Positions 42,790 to 51,399 of a stretch of DNA of 64,000 nucleotides are shown here, piece after piece; positions within the stretch are counted from its first letter, which is position 1, and each line of letters begins with the position of its first letter. Source of the DNA: Fen-1038 sp042408355 (GTDB taxonomy: Bacteria; Chloroflexota; Anaerolineae; Anaerolineales; Villigracilaceae); the NCBI GenBank assembly GCA_042408355.1, contig JBHORD010000094.1, positions 1 to 64,000 on the forward strand, read 5' to 3'. A program made the translations under genes and the position numbers. The notes under the pieces were generated by a model, which saw nothing but the letters and a program-made list of their open reading frames with translations, ran no database searches and was not told where the DNA came from.

Positions 42790-42818
42790 TTGACTCGCCA
42801 TCTTTGCAGTGGTATCCT
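42790..42818 (+). promoter_or_regulatory. Promoter of a structured RNA candidate
   Basis: TTGACT (42790-42795), 17-bp spacer, TATCCT (42813-42818). No open frame starts behind it. Confidence 0.65.
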
Positions 42819-42824
42819 TGCGCC

Positions 42825-42978
42825 CAATGTTTAGCCGGCTTGCGCTCGACACTTACACCAATAATACCCGCACCGTTCAGGCGGCGGGGTGTTGGCGTTC
42901 TGGAACGAGCCTCCAAGTGCAGGTCTCGTCAGAATAGGAGAAACCAAACGCCCCGACTTCGACTTCGGGGCGTTTTTT
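42825..42978 (+). ncRNA. Candidate structured RNA or riboswitch upstream of an aminotransferase gene
   Basis: About 154 nt from a promoter to an intrinsic terminator, without a credible protein. Complementary segments can build a nested fold: CACTT (near 42850) with AAGTG (near 42916), CCAA/TTGG, and CCCGC/GCGGG around a short loop. It does not look like tRNA, tmRNA, SRP RNA, RNase P or a riboswitch class I know. It ends 80 nt before the aminotransferase start, so it may be a leader with a controlled terminator or an independent small RNA. Confidence 0.45.
42946..42978 (+). terminator. Terminator ending the structured RNA candidate
   Basis: Perfect 11-bp stem AAACGCCCCGA / TCGGGGCGTTT with 8-nt loop and a run of six T. 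Confidence 0.9.
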
Positions 42979-43058
42979 CTATCAGAATTTGTCCCTGTTG
43001 CTTTTCAAAGCCGAATAAACATCGAAGGGAGCCGGAAGGGAATAAAAGGAGAAACGAC

Positions 43059-44360
43059 ATGATATCGAATGCAACACCCGTATTTGCTGTTGACGAAAAG
43101 CGCCTCGTACCGGTCAGCGGACATCTGCGCGGCATGGCAGACATTCCGCCTTCGCGCATGTTCCTCATCAACAAATCGCTCAACGTGTATCAGGAGAAAA
43201 ATCCGGGCGGGAAAATTTACGACGCCTCGCAGGGCGACGGCGGCGCGTCCCTGCCCGGCGTGCCGAAGGAAATTTTGGAGCGCGCCGCTCAAATGCAGAT
43301 CGAGCACGGAAGCGCGTATGATATGCCGTTTGGCACGGATGCGTATCGCAAGTCCGTGATTGAAAAATACTGGAAGCTGGATTCAAGCCTCGGGATCGGG
43401 CCCGCTAATGTGCTGGGAACCTGCGGCGGGCGCGACGCGCTCGTCAAAGCGTATCAAGCCATGCTGACGCTTGGTCACGGACGTGAAGGGGATGCCGTCC
43501 TCGTTTCACGCGTTCCATGGATTTCGTACAATTGGGGCCCATACGGCATTGGCGCAAATGTGATCTGGTCTCCGGGCGATCCGGCCAACGGCTGGGCATA
43601 TTCGGCAGACGGCATCAAAGCCAGCGTGGACTTTGCCGCCAAAAGCGGACGCAAAATCGCGGGTTTGATCATCACCAATCCAGATAATCCAACCGGTTTG
43701 ACGACCTCCACCGAAACGATGGTTGAGCTTGCGAAGGCCGCGCTTTCGATGGGGGTTGCTTTTATCTTGTTTGATTGGATGTATCACTATGTCACGGATG
43801 AAAAGCCGAACGATTTGAATTCGTTCCTGAAATTTTTCACGCCCGAAGAACGCAGGCGCCTGATGTTCCTCGACGGAATCACAAAATCATTGGGCGGATC
43901 GAACATCCGCAATTGCCATTTGATCGCGGACGAAAGCGTGATCCAGTTCATCGTGGCGCGCGCCTCGCATACCGTCATGCCCGCGTTTTATTCGCTGGCG
44001 GTGGCGATGGCCGCTTATGAAATGGGATACAGCGAAGCCGCAAAAACCATCGTTGAACCGACCAACGCCAGCCGCGCCGTTTTGAAGAAATTATTATCGC
44101 AGAGCGGTTTACCGCACATCATCGGCAAGGGATATTATGCTTTCATCCATGTTGGCGAATTTATCCGGGCCAAAGGCTGGGCAGACAGCGAACCGCTTGG
44201 ACAATATCTCGCGGAAAATTATGGCGTGGCCATCGTTCCCGGCGCGTTCTTCTCGCCGTTTGGCAACGAGTGGATTCGCTTTTCGTATGCCACGCCGGTT
44301 GAACGAACCGAAGGCGCATTCCGGCGTTTGATGGAAGGGCTGGAGAGTTTGAAAAAATAA
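43059..44360 (+). CDS. PLP-dependent aminotransferase, class I/II fold
   Basis: Fold-type I aminotransferase. Visible are the substrate-side start DASQGDGGASLPGVP, NPDNPTG (about 206-212) for cofactor and substrate binding, the cofactor Asp in FDWMYH, and the Schiff-base Lys in FLDGITKSLGGSN. 433 residues. The ATG at 43059 follows AAAGGAGAAACGAC; a 96-residue open extension upstream covers the structured RNA and terminator and is not protein. It is followed after 12 bp by a ligase-peptidase fusion gene, so the two are one operon. Substrate unknown; the enzyme is not a close match to aspartate or histidinol-phosphate aminotransferases. Confidence 0.87.
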   Translation: MISNATPVFAVDEKRLVPVSGHLRGMADIPPSRMFLINKSLNVYQEKNPGGKIYDASQGDGGASLPGVPKEILERAAQMQIEHGSAYDMPFGTDAYRKSVIEKYWKLDSSLGIGPANVLGTCGGRDALVKAYQAMLTLGHGREGDAVLVSRVPWISYNWGPYGIGANVIWSPGDPANGWAYSADGIKASVDFAAKSGRKIAGLIITNPDNPTGLTTSTETMVELAKAALSMGVAFILFDWMYHYVTDEKPNDLNSFLKFFTPEERRRLMFLDGITKSLGGSNIRNCHLIADESVIQFIVARASHTVMPAFYSLAVAMAAYEMGYSEAAKTIVEPTNASRAVLKKLLSQSGLPHIIGKGYYAFIHVGEFIRAKGWADSEPLGQYLAENYGVAIVPGAFFSPFGNEWIRFSYATPVERTEGAFRRLMEGLESLKK

Positions 44361-44372
44361 GGGAAATATTCC

Positions 44373-47222
44373 ATGTCTTTCGATGCCTCCCAATTTGCCG
44401 ATAAATACCGCCTCGCCGTTGAGCAGGCTGTTAAAGAGAAACCTGAAAATGGCTTGAATGGATTCGAGATCGAATGGAATCTGCTGGACGAGCAATTGCG
44501 CCCGCTGTTGACGGTCGGCGCGGGACCCGCACAGCATTCGTTTGTAGATTATCTGCGAACGGAATGCATCCCGCCGTGGTTTGTCAAATTCACCCAATTG
44601 GAAGTCTTCCATTGGATGATCGAATGGGCGACGCGCCCGTATTATTCGCCGCGCGGCGCGGCGTACGAGGCGCATCTTTTCGAGGCCCTGCTCATCAATG
44701 CGCTGTACCGCGCCGGAATCAATTTTGAAGAACGGCTTCACTACTGGCACGGCAATCTTTTATTCCTGACAGATATTGACAGCCGCTCGATTCCCGCCAG
44801 CTGGGGAATCGCCAAACGGCGTTATCTTGAAAAATGCGTTGCGCTTTATGGCGATACACTTGCCACTGCCGGCATCCACACCAATTTATCTTTGCCCGAT
44901 CCATTATTTGCGTGGGATTTCATGAATCTGCCGGCGCGCGAGCGCGGCAACCGGCACCTCGATGATTTCAAGTCTGAGTTTTATATCACGGCCGCGCGGC
45001 TGTTGCGCGCCTTCGCATCGCTGTTCGTGGCGACCGCCGCCTCGACGCCGATGCAGGCTCAAGTCCGGAATGGACGCGCTGTGGTCGCCCTCACGGAAAA
45101 TGATTGTGTCCGGAATCTCACGTTCCCGAATCCGCCGGCGATTGATCTGCCTGATCTTTATCGTTCGTACGATGATTATCTTCAAATCTCGTATGATCTG
45201 GTGCGGCGCGGTGTCCGCTTTGGAAACAATAATTGGACGCCGGTGCGCGCCCGCTCGTTTGCAGATCCGGTCGAGCGCATCATTTCGATGACGGGCGATC
45301 AGCTCACCGAACTGTATCGGCGCGGTTTGTTTGCGGCGGGCGAAGCGGCGCCGCCCGAAGAGATGGCTCTGCAGATCGAAAAACAAAACTTGATGGCGCG
45401 CATCAATCTGCCGATGGGGCGCGTGGAAGTGCGCGTGGACGACGGCGGCCATACTCTCGACGTGGATATTGCGAATCTTACGCTCAAACATCTTTTGCTT
45501 TTACGCATCTATGCCGACCCGGAGTTTGCGCGCGGCTTCCGATACGACCGCGAAGATATCCACCGCGCCCGCGCCAACGAACAGCTCGCCGCCCTGCACG
45601 GCCTGCGCGCCGGGATCGAGAATCCGCTGACGGCAAAACCGATTGGAATGCGCGATTTTCTCAAATGGACTCTTAACGAAGTGCGTCCGTTGGCGGAGGC
45701 GTTGAATTGGTGGGATGATTTGTCGCCGCTGGTGGAAATGTCTGAAGGCGGGCGGAACACGGCCGAAAAGATCCGGGCGCGTTTGCAGTTGGAGCTTGGC
45801 GAGAGCGATGAAGTGCCGGTCCACCTGCTCAAGGAACTCTTCCATGAGCGCGAGGCGCAGATCAAAAGCGACGTCGAGCGCATTGCTTCGAACTACAATT
45901 CGTTGGGCGCCGATGCGTCGAAGATTGCTGAATTTCTGCAGCGCGCCCGCGACAGCGCGCGGCAGATGCCGCAGGCGCCGATTCGGTTCAGGCCGCGGAC
46001 GCAGGTCGTGATCGAAGTTGCTTATCCCGATAAGACCAGCGAGATCCTCGACCTCGCCCAACAATTGATTCGCATTCCGAGCGTGACGGCCAGCCCAAAT
46101 GAACGGCTGGATGAAGTGCACCGCGCCGCGTCTTTGGTGGATGATTACCTGAAAAACGCGGGCTTAGAAGTTCAATTTTTCGATGGCAAATATCCGGCGG
46201 TGTTTGCGAGGTTTCCAAACGCGGCGGTGAAAAAGGGAAGGAGAAATTTATCTTCCAATCCCTTATCCCCGATTCTCTTGGCGGGACATTTCGATGTCGT
46301 CGAACCGGAGCCGGACGATTCGCAATTCATTCCGCGCCTCGAAGGCGATTATCTGTGGGGACGCGGCGCGGCAGATATGAAAACGGTGGTTGCAACTTAT
46401 ATGGTTTGGATGAAAGACCAGATGCGCGCCGGCGCGCCATATCCCCATGCGGCTTTGCTGTTGGTTGGCAACGAGGAAAATGGCGAATCCGAAGCGTGGG
46501 GAACGCCGCATGTATTGAAAGCCTTGAGCGGCCAGGAGGCTCGTCCTTACGAACCCGCATTGTTTATCGCGGGCGAGCGGACCGGCGAAAAAGGGGATGA
46601 ACTTCTCGGCGAAATTTGCGTCGCGAACCGCGGCGTGATGCGTTTTGATATTATTGCGCGCGGCGCAAAAGGTCATAGCGGCGTAGCGGGCGCGGCAGAT
46701 TTGAGCGAAAAACTTTTCGCGGCGCGCTCAGCGTTGAGCGAAATATTTGCAAATCACCTTACGCTCAAATCTGCGGACGGATGGCAATCGCAGGCGAAAT
46801 TTCCGTTTATTCAAATTGGCACGCCGGGCGTTTATAACGTGACGGCGGACGAAGGGATTCTGGGCGTCGAGATTCGCCCCATCCCGCAGGATGATGTTCT
46901 TGGCTTGAAGTCCGCGGTGGAGGCGTATTGCAATGCAAACGGATTGGAGCTTTGCATGACCGTCATGGAAAACGGCGTGGCGTGCGCGCCAGATCATCCG
47001 GCTTTGAAAGCGCTGATCGAATCGGTGAGACGCGCTACGGGCCTGGCGCCAAAGATCGGGAAAAAACTTGCAGGCACGAGCGCACGCTTCGCGCCCGGAG
47101 GTCGGGCTGTGGTCTGGGGCCAGAGCGGAATCGGCCCCCATGCAAAGGATGAGCGGCACTATATTCCAAGCATCGAGCCGTATTACAAATCGTTGACTGA
47201 GTTGGCGGAGTTGTGGAAGTGA
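44373..47222 (+). CDS. Fusion of glutamate-cysteine ligase-like (GCS2) domain and M20 metallopeptidase
   Basis: A 949-residue two-enzyme chain. Residues about 15-480 resemble the GCS2/YbdK carboxylate-amine ligase family: NGFEIEWNLLDEQ near the start, GIHTNLSLPDPL (about 169-180), AARLLRAFASLFVATAASTP, and GRVEVRVDDGG (about 350-360), matching the ATP/metal-binding strands of that fold. After a helical linker, residues about 565-949 form an M20 peptidase with H639 and D641 (GHFDVVEP), D668 (GRGAADMKT), E701-E702 (GNEENGE) and a final His in PHAKDERHY; the co-catalytic zinc site looks intact. One domain would form an amide with ATP, the other hydrolyse one. I know of no described protein with this pairing. 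Co-transcribed with the aminotransferase. Confidence 0.8.
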   Translation: MSFDASQFADKYRLAVEQAVKEKPENGLNGFEIEWNLLDEQLRPLLTVGAGPAQHSFVDYLRTECIPPWFVKFTQLEVFHWMIEWATRPYYSPRGAAYEAHLFEALLINALYRAGINFEERLHYWHGNLLFLTDIDSRSIPASWGIAKRRYLEKCVALYGDTLATAGIHTNLSLPDPLFAWDFMNLPARERGNRHLDDFKSEFYITAARLLRAFASLFVATAASTPMQAQVRNGRAVVALTENDCVRNLTFPNPPAIDLPDLYRSYDDYLQISYDLVRRGVRFGNNNWTPVRARSFADPVERIISMTGDQLTELYRRGLFAAGEAAPPEEMALQIEKQNLMARINLPMGRVEVRVDDGGHTLDVDIANLTLKHLLLLRIYADPEFARGFRYDREDIHRARANEQLAALHGLRAGIENPLTAKPIGMRDFLKWTLNEVRPLAEALNWWDDLSPLVEMSEGGRNTAEKIRARLQLELGESDEVPVHLLKELFHEREAQIKSDVERIASNYNSLGADASKIAEFLQRARDSARQMPQAPIRFRPRTQVVIEVAYPDKTSEILDLAQQLIRIPSVTASPNERLDEVHRAASLVDDYLKNAGLEVQFFDGKYPAVFARFPNAAVKKGRRNLSSNPLSPILLAGHFDVVEPEPDDSQFIPRLEGDYLWGRGAADMKTVVATYMVWMKDQMRAGAPYPHAALLLVGNEENGESEAWGTPHVLKALSGQEARPYEPALFIAGERTGEKGDELLGEICVANRGVMRFDIIARGAKGHSGVAGAADLSEKLFAARSALSEIFANHLTLKSADGWQSQAKFPFIQIGTPGVYNVTADEGILGVEIRPIPQDDVLGLKSAVEAYCNANGLELCMTVMENGVACAPDHPALKALIESVRRATGLAPKIGKKLAGTSARFAPGGRAVVWGQSGIGPHAKDERHYIPSIEPYYKSLTELAELWK

Positions 47223-47229
47223 ATTGTGC

Positions 47230-47256
47230 AGAGCGGGAAAGTCCCGCTCTATTTTT
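47230..47256 (+). terminator. Terminator after the ligase-peptidase gene
   Basis: Perfect 9-bp stem AGAGCGGGA / TCCCGCTCT with AAG loop followed by ATTTTTTC. It reaches into the stop of the convergent phosphatase gene. Confidence 0.88.
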
Positions 47257-47872
47257 TCTTGAGCGTTAATTCAAATGGCGGGCGGCGGTTCAGCCACATT
47301 AAATACGCGCCGCTTTCGTGGATTGCCAGCATTGTGACTGAACCGGTATCGCATCCCAGCCGCTGGAAATGATCGAGCGGCAGTCCGATGTAATGCGCCA
47401 CAGCCAGTTTGATCGGATCGGAATGGAAAACACAGGCGATGAGATCGCGCGGTTTGTGCGCGGCGGCGATTCTATCCAGCGCGGCGACAACGCGCGTTTG
47501 ACATTCATAGAATGTTTCGCCCTGCGGGAATTGTGCGCGTGAAGGCGCGTGCTGAACGATTTTCCAACGCTTGTTCAGGTTCAACGCCTTGAGCGAACGT
47601 CCCTGCCACTTGCCGACGTTGGTTTCTATCAAGCCCGGCTCTTGCATCACATTCAGTCCGTGCGCCGCGGCAATCGGCGCGGCGGTTTCCATGGCGCGCT
47701 CCAGCGGGCTTGAATAAATTGCTTTGAGCGGAACTTCTTTGAGCGCCTCGGCCAATGCCTGGGCTTGCTTTTGCCCGCGTTCGTTCAAATGAACATCGGG
47801 CAACTGTCCCGCCAATTTGCCTTTTCGGGTGTAATCGTTTTCGCCGTGGCGAATGAGTAAAAGGAGCGGCAT
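47249..47872 (-). CDS. Histidine phosphatase family protein (phosphoglycerate mutase-like)
   Basis: Removes or moves phosphate through a phosphohistidine. The catalytic motif LIRHGEND (residues 6-13), Arg in SSPLERAMETA, Glu in GLIETNVG and second His in CVFHSDPIK are all present. The 207-residue length fits the cofactor-dependent phosphoglycerate mutase/cobC-type branch; the actual substrate cannot be told. Convergent with the ligase-peptidase gene; 78 nt upstream lies rarA on the same strand. Confidence 0.88.
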   Translation of the reverse strand: MPLLLLIRHGENDYTRKGKLAGQLPDVHLNERGQKQAQALAEALKEVPLKAIYSSPLERAMETAAPIAAAHGLNVMQEPGLIETNVGKWQGRSLKALNLNKRWKIVQHAPSRAQFPQGETFYECQTRVVAALDRIAAAHKPRDLIACVFHSDPIKLAVAHYIGLPLDHFQRLGCDTGSVTMLAIHESGAYLMWLNRRPPFELTLKKK

Positions 47873-47950
47873 ATTTGAAGGTTTGAACGTTGAAGGTGTG
47901 ATCTTGAAGGCTGTTCAAACTTGCAGCAGTCTTCAACCTGCAACTTTGTG

Positions 47951-49357
47951 TTATTTTATCTTTCTCTTCATCTCTTGAATCTGTTCTTCGCTCAAATCAG
48001 GAATGTGTTCAACCTTTGTAATTCCCAATGCTTTGCGCTGGGCTTCGCGCCACATTTCCAATCGCGCCGCGATCTGCGCTTCGTAGCCTTCGCCCGAGGG
48101 CTTATAAAAATAGGTGCCCAACAATCTCTTCGGCAAATATTGCTGCGGCACGAAATGCCCCTCGAATTCGTGCGGATAAACGTAATCCCTGCCGTGTCCC
48201 ATGGCGGCGGCGTCACGATTGCCGTCCATTAGATGACGCGGCACAGAAATTTGTCCCTCCTCTTCCAGTTTTTGCATGGCTTTGAAATACGATCCGGCGC
48301 TGTTCGATTTTGGCGCGGTGGCCAGATACAGCGTCGCTTCGACGATGGGATAAACGCCTTCAGGCAGGCCGATAAAATCAAAGGCCTGCGCAGCGGACGA
48401 TGCCACCACCAAACCCATTGGATCGGCCAGACCGATGTCTTCACCCGCCAGGATGATCAATCGCTGCAAGATGAAGCGCGGATCTTCGCCCGCGTATAAC
48501 ATCTTTGCCAGCCAGTATAAAGCCGCGTCAGGATCGGAGCCGCGCACAGATTTTATAAAAGCGGAAATCGTGTCGTAGTGGGCGTCGCCGTCTTTATCAT
48601 ATAAAACCGCGCGGCGCTGGATTGATTCCTGCGCGACATCCAGCGTGATGTGAATCATTCCTTCTTGATTGGGCGGCGTGGATTCGACTGCGAGTTCGAG
48701 CGCGTTCAACGCGTTGCGGGCGTCGCCGCCGGCCACTTCGATTAAATGGGCGCGCGCTTCCGGGTCCAGAAGGACGCGCTTGTTGCCGTAGCCGCGCTCC
48801 CTATCGGCCAGGGCGCGGTCAATCAAAATCCCCGTCTCTTCCGGATTCAGATTTCTCAATTGGAAAACGCGCGAGCGCGAGATGAGCGCGCTGATGACTT
48901 CGAAGAACGGATTCTCGGTGGTCGCGCCGATGAAGGTCACGGTTCCATTTTCGACGTGGGGCAGGAGCGCGTCCTGCTGGGCTTTGTTCCAGCGATGGAC
49001 TTCGTCCACGAAAAGGATCGTGCGCTCGTTGTGCAAGCGTCTGCGTTCGAGCGCGTCTGCGATGATTTCCTTCAGTTCGGCTTTGCCCGCCAGAATCGCA
49101 GAGATGGTCACAAAGCGGCTTTTGGTGGTGTTGGCGATGACTTGCGCCAGCGTGGTTTTGCCGGTGCCGGGCGGTCCCCATAAAATGATGGAGGAGAAAA
49201 GTCTATCCGCTTCGATGGCGCGCCGCAAAAGTTTGCCCTCGCCGACGATATGTTCCTGCCCGACGAACTCTTCCAGCGTGCGCGGCCGCATGCGCGCCGC
49301 CAGCGGCGCTTCGCTTTTCATGCGTTCCTGCATGGCATGATCGAAGAGATCGGACAT
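47951..49357 (-). CDS. rarA: Replication-associated recombination protein A
   Basis: AAA+ ATPase acting at stalled replication forks (RarA/MgsA/WRNIP1). Walker A GPPGTGKTT (61-69), Walker B LFVDEVHRWNKAQQDALLP, sensor 1 GATTENPFFEV, and the C-terminal tetramerisation region with HYDTISAFIKSVRGSDPDAA and the ending SGEGYEAQI. 468 residues, as usual. The minus strand shows TGGTAAAAT ending exactly 6 nt before the ATG and no ribosome site, so a leaderless mRNA is likely. Confidence 0.95.
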   Translation of the reverse strand: MSDLFDHAMQERMKSEAPLAARMRPRTLEEFVGQEHIVGEGKLLRRAIEADRLFSSIILWGPPGTGKTTLAQVIANTTKSRFVTISAILAGKAELKEIIADALERRRLHNERTILFVDEVHRWNKAQQDALLPHVENGTVTFIGATTENPFFEVISALISRSRVFQLRNLNPEETGILIDRALADRERGYGNKRVLLDPEARAHLIEVAGGDARNALNALELAVESTPPNQEGMIHITLDVAQESIQRRAVLYDKDGDAHYDTISAFIKSVRGSDPDAALYWLAKMLYAGEDPRFILQRLIILAGEDIGLADPMGLVVASSAAQAFDFIGLPEGVYPIVEATLYLATAPKSNSAGSYFKAMQKLEEEGQISVPRHLMDGNRDAAAMGHGRDYVYPHEFEGHFVPQQYLPKRLLGTYFYKPSGEGYEAQIAARLEMWREAQRKALGITKVEHIPDLSEEQIQEMKRKIK

Positions 49358-49399
49358 GAGGCGATTTTACCATTCTCATACGGAAGAGGAGAATCAAAA

Positions 49400-49421
49400 C
49401 AGGGCGCGCCGCGGCGCCCTG
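49400..49421 (-). terminator. Terminator after the STAS-domain gene
   Basis: Stem CAGGGCGC / GCGCCCTG; on the minus strand it is followed by TTTTGATT. Confidence 0.65.
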
Positions 49422-49446
49422 GGAGAAGCCGAAATAATCATTTTGA

Positions 49447-49851
49447 TTAGAATGAAGCGATGGCTTCCTTGAGATCAGAGAAGGTTCCGATGTAATTGTC
49501 GAATCCGCCCATTTGAAACACCCGGTGAACATTCTCAGTTAAATGAACCAGCTTCAAATGCGGCGACTTGTAGGTTCCCGCTCTGGCGGCTTTTTGCATT
49601 TGTTCTTCGCTCAGGTTTTCTTCGGGATGAACCGCGCGCAGATCGTTGAAGACGGTGTAGATGGCGCGCAAGCCTGCACTGCTGACGTACGGCACGCGGG
49701 CCAGGTCAATGACGAGATAGCGCGTGCCTTCTTTGATTAGCCCGCGGACTTTGGAGAGGAACGCATCGTACGTGGACGAATCGATGTCGCCGTCAACATG
49801 AAGAACCGTGACCGGCACGCGTCCTTGTTCGGTTGAAACGTTTATTTCCAT
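49447..49851 (-). CDS. STAS-domain protein, anti-sigma factor antagonist-like
   Basis: Partner-switching regulator of the SpoIIAA/RsbV type, normally controlled by phosphorylation of one Ser. The STAS core is clear: VTVLHVDGDIDSSTYDAF, LVIDLARVPYVSSAGLRAI (phospho-acceptor S57 or S58). An insert of about 20 charged residues (75-95) precedes the last strand and helix, which end FDNYIGTFSDLKEAIASF. 134 residues. No anti-sigma kinase or phosphatase gene is adjacent. A decayed second copy lies just upstream. Confidence 0.9.
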   Translation of the reverse strand: MEINVSTEQGRVPVTVLHVDGDIDSSTYDAFLSKVRGLIKEGTRYLVIDLARVPYVSSAGLRAIYTVFNDLRAVHPEENLSEEQMQKAARAGTYKSPHLKLVHLTENVHRVFQMGGFDNYIGTFSDLKEAIASF

Positions 49852-49905
49852 GACAGGCTCCTCCTCGGAAGCTGGATTCTGAATTAACGCGGAAGCGGTA
49901 TTGGG

Positions 49906-49985
49906 TCAGAAAGAAGCGACTGCCTTTTTCAAATCGGTGAAAACCGCGGCCTTCCTTCGTATTGAAATTTTCGATAATGGCCACA
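49906..49985 (-). pseudogene. Remnant of a second STAS-domain gene
   Basis: The minus strand at 49944-49906 reads VFTDLKKAVASF then stop, closely matching the last residues TFSDLKEAIASF of the neighbouring intact gene. The bases before it (to about 49985) keep only loose similarity and are out of frame. This indicates a tandem duplicate of which only the 3' end survives. Confidence 0.55.
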
Positions 49986-50031
49986 TTGAAGCGAGGCCGT
50001 CCGCCTGCGCCGCCATAGCGCCATCGGGATT

Positions 50032-51120
50032 TTATCCAACCGGTTGAGGAGTTGATGGAACCGACGGCGTCTCTGCGGGGGACGGGGCCGGCATGGGCGC
50101 GGGAGGTATTGATGTAATGGCGGTGGGCGCTCCGCCCGAACCGCGGATGTTGACCAGTTTTTTTAATATGTCGAACCAGAACGGCGCGCCCTGCATGGCG
50201 GCGACACCGCTGAGGAGAATGCCAAGTAATTTGGCAAACCAGCCCCAGCCATCATTCATCGCCGGCAAATTGACAATGATGTTGCATTGATTTTGAGATA
50301 TGAATCCCGGATGAACATTTTGAAAAGGCATCCAGCCGCACTGGGTGGAAGGATCGGCGGCGGGCGCAGTTGACCAGCCCACCGGAACTGCAAGACTGTC
50401 TGCGTAATCCTGCGGTTTGAGCAGAGTGGAGAGAGTCCCGGTTGGTTGAGCGCCGGCGGCGGTGGCGGTTGCCTGCTGAATTAACGCCTGGCGGACAGTG
50501 GGCGCTTTCCAAAGCTGGGTTGTGATTTGCAGGGTATCAATGTTAAAGATCAGAGCCAGAGCGATGCCGATGCCAAGCGCCCAAAACATGATGTTGCGTT
50601 TATACCATCCCGTCGCGCGCTCTTGAACAGAGTTGTACCAATTCTCCATGTTGATCCGCGCCTGGGCCACGGATTGATCAACGCTTATAAGATTGTTGGA
50701 GAGATGAGGAAAAATATGGTCCATAATGCGGCCCAGCCCGGGATTCGCCTGTTTGATGCTCAATATGCCGGCGTTGATTTGCCCAATGGAGGGTGTGCCA
50801 GAGCCAACCGCCTGTTCGCCTGCGGGCGACCCGGCGTTGATGAAAAGATCCATCATGACCGTCGCAAACGTGGAGGCGGGAATGTACGAAGGTTTTCTCT
50901 CTTTCCCCGGCTCCATCATGGATTGGATGAGCGGATGATTGTAGAATGCCCGAGCCAGCTGTTCGTTTTGCAGCATGTTGCGGATGGTTCTTTCCAGGTT
51001 CTGCGCCCGCCACGCCAGCGCCGTGCTGATCCATTCCTGAATCTGGCTGACGGCGACGCTCAATATCAGCCAGGTGGCAACAAGACCAATGGCGACTTCC
51101 AGGATTGCATCCAGATTCAT
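50032..51120 (-). CDS. Membrane protein of unknown function
   Basis: I do not recognise a family. The 362 residues show an N-terminal membrane helix (LEVAIGLVATWLILSVAVSQ), a second near 195 (NIMFWALGIGIALALIFNI) and a third near 300 (AKLLGILLSGVAAMQGAPFW). A long soluble segment with several Arg/Glu-rich helices lies between the first two, and the last 35 residues are Pro/Ala/Ser-rich. The ATG at 51120 (MNLDAILEV) has AAGGAGGAAG upstream; the frame continues open 141 nt further without a credible start. It stands alone between the STAS gene and an R1 repeat. Confidence 0.72.
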   Translation of the reverse strand: MNLDAILEVAIGLVATWLILSVAVSQIQEWISTALAWRAQNLERTIRNMLQNEQLARAFYNHPLIQSMMEPGKERKPSYIPASTFATVMMDLFINAGSPAGEQAVGSGTPSIGQINAGILSIKQANPGLGRIMDHIFPHLSNNLISVDQSVAQARINMENWYNSVQERATGWYKRNIMFWALGIGIALALIFNIDTLQITTQLWKAPTVRQALIQQATATAAGAQPTGTLSTLLKPQDYADSLAVPVGWSTAPAADPSTQCGWMPFQNVHPGFISQNQCNIIVNLPAMNDGWGWFAKLLGILLSGVAAMQGAPFWFDILKKLVNIRGSGGAPTAITSIPPAPMPAPSPAETPSVPSTPQPVG

Positions 51121-51199
51121 AACTTCCTCCTTCCAAGTTGTTTCCCAAGTATATTTGACTTTGACATCGAATACAAGCATTTTTGGATGGCCGATTACT

Positions 51200-51395
51200 C
51201 GCCGGTTTTTTGGTCTACCGTTTTTAAGGGGAAAACCATTTTCAATCACAAAGGTTTGCATTGAGCCTGTCGAAGTGACATGAAGGTCATGAGGGAACCG
51301 CCATGAAATTCAAGCGCTTTTTCCTCGGTGTACCTTTCGACACGGCTTCGCCAGTCACGCCGTCAGGCTCTTTCCCGTCAATTACCGAAGAGACG
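51200..51395 (+). repeat. Dispersed repeat family R1, copy B (full length)
   Basis: About 195 bp from CCGGTTTTTTGGTCTACCG to CTCTTTCCCGTCAATTACCG. It carries the shared blocks AACCATTTTCAATCACAAAG, CCGCCATGAAATTCAAGCG and CCTTTCGACACGGCTTCGCC. It ends 5 bp before the stop codon of the EamA gene. Confidence 0.82.
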
Positions 51396-51399
51396 ATTT

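Noticed and set aside
42825..42978. SRP RNA, 6S RNA or tmRNA
   Set aside because: No GGAAGCAGCC-type SRP loop, no tRNA-like ends or tag frame, and no long closing stem with a central bubble as in 6S RNA that I can build.
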